From: Oscillospiraceae bacterium
GTDB taxonomy: Bacteria > Bacillota > Clostridia > Oscillospirales > CAG-272
Reading direction: 5' to 3'
NCBI GenBank assembly: GCA_015064505.1
Contig: SVSB01000011.1
Location: 1 to 57,467, forward strand
Length of the DNA: 57,467 nucleotides
Shown: positions 1 to 6,910 of the stretch, piece by piece
Numbering within the stretch: position 1 is the first letter of the stretch
How the letters are laid out: each line of letters begins with the position of its first letter
Position numbers and translations under genes: made by a program
Notes under the pieces: generated by a model
What the model was told of the DNA's origin: nothing
Seen by the model: only the letters and a program-made list of their open reading frames with translations
The model's database searches: none

Positions 1-2
1 CA

Positions 3-353
3 TTGCTCGTTATTCTGTTGGCACTGTCCATCCTGGCTGGATGTGGTAATAGGCTCGGTGGAACTGCTTCCAACGAGATTTCTATTCAGGAATGGCTTGA
101 CAACAAGGGTGGAACGGAGTCTTCAACAATGACAGTCACAGTTAAAACCATCGTTAATCCGGTTTTGGCGATTGTTGAAGATGAATTCGGTACATCTTTG
201 AATCTCTTTGGTGTTATGGTAGATGGAAAATTTGCGGAATTTGAAAAAGCTGGTATTTCCCAAGGGGATACTATAGTTATACGCGGTGGCAAGTATAATG
301 AATATGAGGGAAATGTGGAAATTGCGGAAGCTGCTCTTGTAGAAATCAAGTAA
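3..353 (+). CDS. OB-fold-like lipoprotein, 5' end missing
   Basis: The window opens inside this gene, so the true start lies upstream and the first bases read here (TTG at 3) are probably internal to the signal peptide. The visible N-terminus is a hydrophobic stretch ending in a lipobox (SILAGC), which predicts a lipid-anchored extracellular protein. The mature part, about 100 residues, alternates beta-strands and ends in GDTIVIRGG followed by a YEGNVEI strand. That pattern resembles small OB-fold or nucleic-acid-binding-like lipoproteins. No enzymatic motif is seen. It is followed closely by a decayed reading frame. The lipoprotein call is firm; the OB-fold call is by pattern only. Confidence 0.6.
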   Translation: MLVILLALSILAGCGNRLGGTASNEISIQEWLDNKGGTESSTMTVTVKTIVNPVLAIVEDEFGTSLNLFGVMVDGKFAEFEKAGISQGDTIVIRGGKYNEYEGNVEIAEAALVEIK

Positions 354-381
354 ATATAAATAAGAAAGGCGGAACACAAAA

Positions 382-701
382 ATGAAAACAAGAAAATCTA
401 TTGCAAGATAACTAAGTTTTCTTATGGTGCTTTCTCTGCTCTTGGGCATCTCCGTAGCACCGGTATGCGCCCCAAAAGCAAGGAGGAGTTCATCGAGCGC
501 TATCGCGGACTTGTTACAGCTATGCTGGAAAACAAGGGAATAAGTGCTTTTTGCTACACACAGCTGACCGACGTTGAGCAGGAGGTCAACGGTCTTTACA
601 CCTACGACCGCAGACCGAAATTCGATATTGAAGTGCTGCGCACCATCAACACTCAAAAAGCGGCAATTGAAGAAACGGATATTACAAAGGGAACCGTTTA
701 G
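382..701 (+). pseudogene. Decayed signal peptide joined to GH2 glycosidase C-terminus
   Basis: An ATG at 382, preceded by an AAAGGCGG ribosome site, starts MKTRKSIAR and then hits TAA at 409. The same frame continues as a typical signal-peptide core (SFLMVLSLLLGISVAPVCA) to about 471. From about 465 a different frame encodes EEFIERYRGLVTAML, then FCYTQLTDVEQEVNGLYTYD, which is the conserved C-terminal end of GH2 beta-galactosidase/beta-glucuronidase-like enzymes. The catalytic barrel is absent. This looks like a deletion that joined the start of an exported protein to the tail of a GH2 gene, followed by a nonsense mutation. A short fragment could still be translated from the ATG at 465, but it would have no active site. 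Confidence 0.7.
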
Positions 702-715
702 TTTCCCTTGATCAA

Positions 716-750
716 AAGGAGTGCGAACGGAAAATTCGTGCTCCTTTTTC
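716..750 (+). terminator. Intrinsic terminator after the GH2 relic
   Basis: AAGGAG pairs with CTCCTT, and GCGAA with TTCGT, around a CGGAAAA loop with two imperfect positions. A run of five T follows. It lies just after the stop of the relic and before the promoter at 833. Confidence 0.6.
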
Positions 751-832
751 TTGCCTTGCTTTGCAAGACGTATGGGTTGCGCAAGGGCGTATCAAGGGCG
801 TTCAAATTTTCTTTTGCAGTAGCAATATTTTT

Positions 833-861
833 TTGACTAATGGCAAAAGCTGTGTTATACT
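833..861 (+). promoter_or_regulatory. Sigma-A-type promoter for the AlbA_2 gene
   Basis: TTGACT at 833-838 and TATACT at 856-861 are separated by 17 bases. The next start codon is at 930. Confidence 0.65.
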
Positions 862-929
862 GAAAACGGATAGTTCAGCGATGGGCGTTTTGCGCTTGTT
901 GCTGACGTAGAAAAGCGGGAGGTCTGCTG

Positions 930-1604
930 ATGATCGACTTCAACAAGATAGAAAAATACAAGGAGAATAACCGTATTGAGGCAAAAAAGGCGCTGGGAGG
1001 CCTTCCTCACAGCATCTGGGAGACATATTCCGCCTTTGCAAACACCCTTGGCGGCATTATTCTGCTTGGGGTGGAGGAGTATAGGGATAAATCATTCCAT
1101 GCGGTTGATCTGCCTGACCCGCAAAGACTGATAAAAGAGTTTTGGGATATCGTCAATAACGATAAAAGAGTCAGCTCCAATATACTTTCCGAAAAGGACG
1201 TTACTGTTGAGGAGATAGACGGCAAGAGCATCGTTGCCATCCGCGTGCCACGCGCGCGGCGGGGCGATATGCCCGTTTATATTGACGGGAATCCCTTTTT
1301 GGGAAGCTACCGCCGCAACGGCGAGGGCGATTACAGATGCACGAGAGAAGAAGTCGAAAAAATGATAGCCGCCGCGAACCGAAAGCAGAACGCGGGCGAT
1401 AGACTTACGGCAGATTCCATTGCCCACGTAAAAGCGATAGTTTCTTATCTTACGGAGCACATTACCGCAACCAATGAAGAGGTATGCAGACTTCTTTCTC
1501 TGGAACCCTCGGCAGCGGCTGAGCTTCTTTGCGAAATGGAAAGCAAGGGAGTTATCGTTTCGGAAGGCGGCGAAAGCTCAGTTATATATAAGCTGAAGGC
1601 GTGA
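930..1604 (+). CDS. AlbA_2 (Schlafen-type) domain protein with C-terminal wHTH
   Basis: A 224-residue protein. Residues about 15-130 match the Schlafen/AlbA_2 fold: an early NRIEAKKALGGLP segment, then SAFANTLGGIILLGVEE, and later IRVPRARRGDMPVYI with SYRRNGEGDYRCT. In this family the domain is found in DNA- or RNA-binding regulators and in defence-related nucleases. The last 60 or so residues look like a winged helix (TNEEVCRLLSLEPSAAAELL). Full-length relatives often carry an ATPase domain between the two; here it is absent, so this is the short form. The start is fixed by GGGAGG just upstream. A promoter at 833 makes this the likely first gene of a unit running to 5570. Target unknown. Confidence 0.8.
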   Translation: MIDFNKIEKYKENNRIEAKKALGGLPHSIWETYSAFANTLGGIILLGVEEYRDKSFHAVDLPDPQRLIKEFWDIVNNDKRVSSNILSEKDVTVEEIDGKSIVAIRVPRARRGDMPVYIDGNPFLGSYRRNGEGDYRCTREEVEKMIAAANRKQNAGDRLTADSIAHVKAIVSYLTEHITATNEEVCRLLSLEPSAAAELLCEMESKGVIVSEGGESSVIYKLKA

Positions 1605-1706
1605 AAAAGCCCTTGGCGCGTGTTTTTTTGGACGCGACCTTAAATTCTTGCGAAAATGCTTTATTTGTGCCGTCTTTAGCTTTGAAGCTAAAAAACAGGA
1701 GGCACT

Positions 1707-2384
1707 ATGATCTATATAACCGGTGATACACACGGAGAGCAATCCCGCTTTTACGATAGAAGGCTGCTGCCTGACGGCGTTCTTACCGAGAACGATTATC
1801 TGATCGTTTGCGGTGATTTTGGGTACGTTTTTCGGAATGATACCACGGAAAGACTGTTTCTTAACGATCTGGAGCGGCTGCCCTATACCGTTTTGTTCGT
1901 TGACGGTAATCACGAGAATTTTAACGCCCTTTACGAATTTCCCACAGTGGAATGGCACGGGGGAAGGGTGCACAAGGTGCGCGAGAATATTCTTCACTTG
2001 ATGCGCGGCGAAATATACGAGATAGAAGGCAAGACCTTCTTTGCCATGGGCGGTGCATACAGCATTGACGGATATATGCGCACGGAGGGCTTTTCCCTGT
2101 GGCGCCAAGAGCTTCCCGATAAGGAAGAATACGAAAACGCCGCAAAAAATCTGAAAGCTCACGGCTTTAAGGTGGACTATATTCTGACCCATACCATGCC
2201 ACGGGAGATGGTTCTTCGCTTCGGCAAAAATCCCGATGCCCACGAAATGGAGCTTTCGGGCTTTCTTGAGTGGGTGATGTACGAAACGGATTTTAAGCAT
2301 TGGTATTGCGGTCACTGGCATGCAGATCTTGATCTGACCGAAAAATTTACTATACTTTGGTTTGATATCAGAACCATTGAGTGA
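1707..2384 (+). CDS. Calcineurin-like metallophosphoesterase
   Basis: 225 residues with the metal-binding blocks of the calcineurin-like phosphoesterase superfamily in order: GDTHGE near residue 6, CGDFGYV near 36, DGNHENF near 65, a later histidine in LTHTMPRE, and GHWHADLD near 205. The GNHE and GHWH blocks bind the two catalytic metals. There is no signal peptide, so it should be cytoplasmic. AGGAGG precedes the ATG. A second, different metallophosphatase follows 31 bases downstream, suggesting they work on related phosphoester or nucleotide substrates. The substrate cannot be read from the sequence. Confidence 0.9.
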   Translation: MIYITGDTHGEQSRFYDRRLLPDGVLTENDYLIVCGDFGYVFRNDTTERLFLNDLERLPYTVLFVDGNHENFNALYEFPTVEWHGGRVHKVRENILHLMRGEIYEIEGKTFFAMGGAYSIDGYMRTEGFSLWRQELPDKEEYENAAKNLKAHGFKVDYILTHTMPREMVLRFGKNPDAHEMELSGFLEWVMYETDFKHWYCGHWHADLDLTEKFTILWFDIRTIE

Positions 2385-2415
2385 AAGCGCGAATACGCAC
2401 GGAAAGGGGGGCAGG

Positions 2416-3120
2416 ATGACCTACGTAATATCCGATCTTCACGGTACGTACCGTAAGTATCTTCAGCTGCTGGAGCTTATCGGATTTGGCGATGAGGATA
2501 CGCTGTACGTGGTGGGAGATATTTGCGATCGTGGCGAGGAGTCTGCGGAAATATATCTTGACGTAATGGGGCGGGAAAACGTGTTCTGCGCCAAAGGAAA
2601 TCACGAGCTGTTCCTTGAAAGGAATTTACCCGCGGTATTTCCTTGCCTTGAGGATATTGCCGATCCCGAGACGGTCGCGAAGGGGAATATAGCCTCCTGG
2701 AACAAAAACGGCGGAGCAAAGACCATAAAGTCGCTTTTTGGCAGAAAAAGCGAAACGATCTGCGATATTTACAGGTTCGTAAGAGATATGCCAAACTATA
2801 TTCAGATCACCGTTGGCGGCAAAAGGTTTACACTGGTGCATGCGGGAGTTCCCGAGGATATGAGAAACAGGATATCCGAGTGCAACGCTTTCGACCTGCT
2901 TTGGGTGCGCCCCGATTACGACGCCGTGTTCGGAGATAAGGAGATGGACGTTCTTATCGTTGGACACACGCCAACGCCACTGATTACGGAAAACAGAGAG
3001 GCGAAAATATACCGCGGCAAGGGAAATATCATCAATATCGATTGCGGCGCCGTTTTCTCCGATGCGGGCGGCAGACTTGGCTGCCTCTGCCTTGAGACAA
3101 TGGAGGAATATTACGTTTAG
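2416..3120 (+). CDS. PPP-like metallophosphoesterase
   Basis: 234 residues starting at MTYVISDLHG; an upstream in-frame extension to 2362 exists but lacks a ribosome site and would overlap the previous gene, while AAAGGGGGG precedes 2416. Motifs are ISDLHGTY, GDICDRG, GNHELF, VHAGVP and VGHTPTP, as in PPP-type Ser/Thr phosphatases, Ap4A hydrolases and polynucleotide phosphatase PrpE-like enzymes. It is expected to be a cytoplasmic protein phosphatase or dinucleoside polyphosphatase. It follows another metallophosphatase and precedes an exported phosphatase-fold protein, so three phosphoester hydrolases lie in a row. Confidence 0.9.
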   Translation: MTYVISDLHGTYRKYLQLLELIGFGDEDTLYVVGDICDRGEESAEIYLDVMGRENVFCAKGNHELFLERNLPAVFPCLEDIADPETVAKGNIASWNKNGGAKTIKSLFGRKSETICDIYRFVRDMPNYIQITVGGKRFTLVHAGVPEDMRNRISECNAFDLLWVRPDYDAVFGDKEMDVLIVGHTPTPLITENREAKIYRGKGNIINIDCGAVFSDAGGRLGCLCLETMEEYYV

Positions 3121-3166
3121 CCTCTGCTTTGACGAGAGCAGGGAAAATATTGATTGAGGTTAGTAT

Positions 3167-4342
3167 ATGAAAAGAACCTTTCTGTTCGTTCTTTTGTGCT
3201 TTTTGTTGGCGCCTGTCTTGACGGTCGCGCCCGTTCGTGCGGAGGAACCCGCGTCGCTTTCCATTATATCCGCAAATATTTCCGGACTTCCCGCTGCACT
3301 CACGAAATACGGCAGGGATACGGAAAAAACGCAAAAAACTCTCGGTGAAATGCTTGATCTGAGCGGATACGATATAGTATGCGTTCAGGAAAATTATAAT
3401 TACGATAAGATCTTCGGCGCGGAAATGGATAATTATCCCTACAGAACCTATACGACGGGCGGCGTTCCCGTGGGAGACGGACTGGATATTTTCTCGGTCT
3501 ATCCCATATACAACGTAAAGCGCGTTGCGTGGAAGAATTTCAATGGGGTATTTACCGACGGTTGCGACGCCCTCTGCCCCAAGGGCTTTATCAGCTGTAC
3601 CGTGGACGTCAACGGCGTTCTGATCGATCTGTATAACGTGCATATGGACGCCTACAGAACGGAAGCGGATCAGTATGCCAAAAAGGCACAGCTGGAGCAG
3701 CTTGCGGAATACATAGAGGCACATTCGGAAGAGCGCCCCGTTCTTATAGTGGGCGATACCAATCTTACCTTTCATACGGATCCTCTTGCGGAGATGCACC
3801 GCATACTTATTGAGGAAGGCGGCTTTACCGATTGCTGGGTAGAGGTTAAGAATAACGGAAATTATATGCAGGACGAGGACGGTCCTGCCATTATAGACAG
3901 GTGGTATGCACGCTTCGGCGGGCACGATTGGGGTCGCTGGGATTCCGTGGAGCGCCTGTTCTATCGGGACGGCGGAGGCGTTTCCTTCAGTCCAACGCGC
4001 TTTGAATACAGCATTTATACGGACGACCCCTCAAACGTGAAGGCGTTAACGGATCACAGAATGATGGAATGCGTTCTTCAGATGGAATGCGAGGGGTACG
4101 CACGTCCCGCAGACGCGATGCTCGGCTTGCCGAAGAAACCGTCGGTTATAGCAAAATGCTTTTCCGGAGCCGCTATGTTGCTTCGATTTTGCGGTATCGT
4201 TCTTTTGGGTGGAGTAACCTATCTTTGGCAGAGGTATCCGCTTATAACGGTTCTGCTTGCGGCTTCTTTGGCTACGCTCATTTTTATCGCCGTGAAAAAA
4301 CGCAAAAGAAAAAAGAAAATGCTTGCGAAAAGGGCTTGTTGA
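3167..4342 (+). CDS. Exported, membrane-anchored EEP-family phosphodiesterase
   Basis: 391 residues. The N-terminus is a signal peptide (hydrophobic 5-20, APVRA cleavage region near 25). The body is an endonuclease/exonuclease/phosphatase fold: SANISG near 35-40, VCVQEN near 71-76 (metal-binding Glu), YNVHMDAY, VGDTNLT and finally TDHRMMEC (catalytic His with Asp). Relatives include bacterial sphingomyelinase-like and secreted nuclease-like enzymes. A C-terminal transmembrane helix followed by a Lys/Arg-rich tail anchors it with the enzyme outside. GAGG precedes the start. Lipid head groups, extracellular nucleic acid or phosphorylated glycans are all possible substrates. Confidence 0.85.
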   Translation: MKRTFLFVLLCFLLAPVLTVAPVRAEEPASLSIISANISGLPAALTKYGRDTEKTQKTLGEMLDLSGYDIVCVQENYNYDKIFGAEMDNYPYRTYTTGGVPVGDGLDIFSVYPIYNVKRVAWKNFNGVFTDGCDALCPKGFISCTVDVNGVLIDLYNVHMDAYRTEADQYAKKAQLEQLAEYIEAHSEERPVLIVGDTNLTFHTDPLAEMHRILIEEGGFTDCWVEVKNNGNYMQDEDGPAIIDRWYARFGGHDWGRWDSVERLFYRDGGGVSFSPTRFEYSIYTDDPSNVKALTDHRMMECVLQMECEGYARPADAMLGLPKKPSVIAKCFSGAAMLLRFCGIVLLGGVTYLWQRYPLITVLLAASLATLIFIAVKKRKRKKKMLAKRAC

Positions 4343-4417
4343 TTCCGTTTTGAAAAATACCGCAGATGCTAACCCGAAAACGTGTCTGCGGAAAAACAAC
4401 ATATTCGGAGGTAAGCT

Positions 4418-5071
4418 ATGGCAACGAGACCCGTATTTTTTGCTTGTGACGGCGGAGCTTTGTATTCGGTTTATAACGCGGAGTTCGATTGGGCGGGAGG
4501 CTTTGCTTTATCGCAAAAGCAAAAGAACGTAGCGGCGATACATAACAGCTTTTTGCAAAGATATCCCGATAAAAGGGTGCTTGAGATATCAAGCAGATCC
4601 ACGGAGCCCGTGGGTATTGCCGCAAGTGCCTTTAATCTGAATAAGTACGTGCCTTCTCTCGGGGCGTCAATTCCCCTTGAAAACGTTTTCCAGGGAAGCA
4701 AGGTGTTCCGCCTGGGAGGCCCCTTTACCGATATTTTCGGAAAAGAGCCCATAGAAGCAAAAAGGGACGAGCGGCTGAAAAACAGCGGATCCCTTGTGAA
4801 ATTCAGCTTTGAGGGCGTTGATTATCCCCTTGCTCCTATGACGGTCTTTTACGATTATATTTACGTTAACGCATTGCCGGAAAATCCCGATATTGCAAGC
4901 GAGATCTTAAAGTACGACGGCTTTACCGATATTGCCTTTAATCCCGCAAAAAGCATAAACTGTCAAGCAAGATCCGCGGCGATATTCGTATCTCTTTCCC
5001 GCAGAGGCTTGCTTGATTCGGCAAGAGATTTTTCTGCGTTTCTCTATTTGCACAGGCAAACCGTGAAATAG
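4418..5071 (+). CDS. NADAR-DarT1-type (DUF6977-like) protein, orphan
   Basis: 217 residues. The opening MATRPVF, then FDWAGGFALSQKQKNVAAIH, then LEISSRST and SAFNLNKYVP match what I recall of the NADAR domain of DarT1-associated antitoxins, an ADP-ribosylglycohydrolase family that removes ADP-ribose put on DNA by the DarT1 toxin. No DarT-like toxin is adjacent: the gene upstream is an exported phosphatase-fold protein and the one downstream is a 139-residue unknown. It may be a solitary ADP-ribose eraser, protection against incoming DarT, or an enzyme for another N-glycosyl substrate. Ribosome site GGAGG at 4409. Family assignment is from motif memory, not a search. Confidence 0.65.
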   Translation: MATRPVFFACDGGALYSVYNAEFDWAGGFALSQKQKNVAAIHNSFLQRYPDKRVLEISSRSTEPVGIAASAFNLNKYVPSLGASIPLENVFQGSKVFRLGGPFTDIFGKEPIEAKRDERLKNSGSLVKFSFEGVDYPLAPMTVFYDYIYVNALPENPDIASEILKYDGFTDIAFNPAKSINCQARSAAIFVSLSRRGLLDSARDFSAFLYLHRQTVK

Positions 5072-5150
5072 GTAAGTTGACTTTTTCTGCGAAAAAACGT
5101 TCCCTATGAAGTTTGTACAGTGAAGTGATTTGAACGAAAGGGGATAAGAT

Positions 5151-5570
5151 ATGAAGATAAAAATACTTACCGAGCGTCAGCTTACCGAGGGGGAGCTTTG
5201 CACCGTTGAACGGATCTGCAGGTATACCGATAACACCTCAAGCTTTGCTTTGATAGGTGATCGGGTGGCGGTGTTCATTGAAAACGAAATAGCCTCCGAT
5301 ACCGATGGAGCGATGTACTCGGTGAAGAAGATTGCCGGGCAGGCGCTATCATCTCCGCCCGATTTTGATGCGTATCTTATGGATGACGGATTTGGCGTGA
5401 TCACCATGTGCGGAGGAGAGCTGATCGTTATTTCCGAAACCGAGATCACGCCCGAAAGGCGTACGAGCGACGGATCGCTGAAGCTTGCCGTGTGTCTGAA
5501 GCTCCGTATGGCGGGGCTTGAGGCTTGCCGCGAGCTTAAGCCCGTTTGTATAGTAAGCTGCAAGGACTAA
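5151..5570 (+). CDS. Hypothetical protein, 139 aa
   Basis: Not recognised. A soluble alpha/beta protein without signal peptide or membrane segment. It has a central FGVITMCGGELIVISE segment and ends in a cysteine-containing VCIVSCKD tail. AAAGGGG sits well placed before the ATG. Codon use matches the neighbours. It follows the NADAR-like gene by 79 bases and is the last gene before a strong bidirectional terminator. It is too short, and lacks the motifs, to be DarT. Confidence 0.7.
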   Translation: MKIKILTERQLTEGELCTVERICRYTDNTSSFALIGDRVAVFIENEIASDTDGAMYSVKKIAGQALSSPPDFDAYLMDDGFGVITMCGGELIVISETEITPERRTSDGSLKLAVCLKLRMAGLEACRELKPVCIVSCKD

Positions 5571-5577
5571 AATAAAT

Positions 5578-5619
5578 AAAAAAGACGATAGGATAGCACG
5601 CTATCCTATCGTCTTTTTT
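5578..5619. terminator. Bidirectional intrinsic terminator
   Basis: A perfect 13-bp stem (GACGATAGGATAG with its complement) around CACG, flanked by an A-run on the left and a T-run on the right. It lies between convergent genes, so it can stop transcription from both sides. Confidence 0.92.
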
Positions 5620-5637
5620 CTTACTTAGGAGGATGGA

Positions 5638-6693
5638 TCATATAATATTCAGGCTCTTTAGATCCTCGCAGATGGCGGAGTGAAGCTCGGCGCGCGTCTG
5701 AGCGCAGGACTCGGGGATGTTTCTGCCGTCCTGACCCGCGCACCACGCGGTGTTTGTGAGCATCACGACATACAGTTCCTTTTCATAATCCGCAAAAACG
5801 GAGGTGCCGCTCCAGCCTGTGTGGCCGAGGCTTCCCTTGGAGAGAAGGGTACCGCCCTGAGGGTATCTTTCGTCTGCGTATACGTAGCCAAGACCCCTGC
5901 CCATAGAAAGCTCGGGCAGATAGTCCTTTGCGGCAATATTAAAGGTTTCTTCCTTCATAAGAGTTGCGTGTTTGTTAAGAAGAGACCGTCCGAATATTGA
6001 CATATCGTCAAGATTCGAGAAAACTCCCGCATTACCCGCAACGCCGTGTAAGCGGCGGCACAACGGGTCTGCGCATTTATTTGAACCGTTATATTCGGAC
6101 TTCGTGGTGCGCACGAGATCAACGTCCTCTCTGCAAAGAAAACCGCTGTTTTTCATACCGAGGGGGCGAGCTATCATATCGTCAAAAAGCAGATCAAGGG
6201 GCTTATTATAAATTCTTTCCAGAATAAAGCCGAGAAGCACGAAGTTCACGCAACAGTAAGCGTAGCGGGAGCCGGGTTCGTAAAGCAGGGGACGCTTCAG
6301 CATCCAGTCGATTGCTTCTCCCCGTGAATCGGGACCGTAAAACTTTGGGAAAAACCATCTGCCGATGCCCGCACAATGGGTAAGAAGCATCCAAAGGGGA
6401 ATATCCTTTTTATCGTCGGGGGCTTCGGGTATGTACATTCCCAAAGTATCATCGGGAGATATTTTTCCCTCTTCCATAGCGATATGAAAAATGGGGGAAA
6501 CGGCAAGTATTTTTGAAACGCTCATCATATCGTAATAGGTCTTACCCGTAAGCACGTCTCCGCGGGAGCTTCTGAAGTGACGGTACAGCTCCGTCTCCTT
6601 ATTTCCGATGCAGATACAAACGTCCTTTGCCCAACCTGTTTCAATAAGCTTTTTTACGTGTGCTTCCAGAATAGGCATTTTCTCAATAAGCAT
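5638..6693 (-). CDS. Serine hydrolase of the beta-lactamase (class C/PBP-like) family
   Basis: 351 residues from MLIEKMPILE; AAAGGAGG sits 7 bases upstream of this ATG on the minus strand, while the longer reading to 6801 has none. The active-site motif SVSK (S58, K61) and the HTG-type GHTGWSG block near the C-terminus define the family: esterases, D-aminopeptidases and transpeptidase-like proteins that use an acyl-enzyme. The usual Tyr-x-Asn box reads YCC in YAYCCVNFVLLG, so the Asn position is Cys. There is no signal peptide, which argues against a periplasmic beta-lactamase and for a cytoplasmic esterase or amidase. Resistance should not be inferred. Confidence 0.88.
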   Translation of the reverse strand: MLIEKMPILEAHVKKLIETGWAKDVCICIGNKETELYRHFRSSRGDVLTGKTYYDMMSVSKILAVSPIFHIAMEEGKISPDDTLGMYIPEAPDDKKDIPLWMLLTHCAGIGRWFFPKFYGPDSRGEAIDWMLKRPLLYEPGSRYAYCCVNFVLLGFILERIYNKPLDLLFDDMIARPLGMKNSGFLCREDVDLVRTTKSEYNGSNKCADPLCRRLHGVAGNAGVFSNLDDMSIFGRSLLNKHATLMKEETFNIAAKDYLPELSMGRGLGYVYADERYPQGGTLLSKGSLGHTGWSGTSVFADYEKELYVVMLTNTAWCAGQDGRNIPESCAQTRAELHSAICEDLKSLNII

Positions 6694-6831
6694 AAAGCAT
6701 CCTCCTTTGAGCTCTTTTAACCATATTCTATCAATAGATTGAGCCAAAGAGAAGAACAAAAATTGACGGATAGTTTGCAATTCTTGGGCTCTGCACGGCA
6801 TTATGTCGCAAAGACTACGGTTCTCTACGGC

Positions 6832-6860
6832 TTGACAAGCTGTATTCGCGGAAGTATAAT
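6832..6860 (+). promoter_or_regulatory. Perfect-consensus promoter for the TIR-FHA unit
   Basis: TTGACA at 6832-6837, a 17-base spacer, and TATAAT at 6855-6860, about 50 bases before the start codon of the TIR protein. All twelve hexamer bases match consensus, implying strong basal transcription unless repressed. Confidence 0.85.
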
Positions 6861-6910
6861 TTATCTGTAAGTAAAATAAAGCAACGCAAGAAAGGGAGAG
6901 TGCTTGCTCT

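Noticed and set aside
5151-5570. DarT toxin partner of the NADAR-like protein
   Set aside because: Too short and without the NAD-binding and catalytic motifs of DarT.
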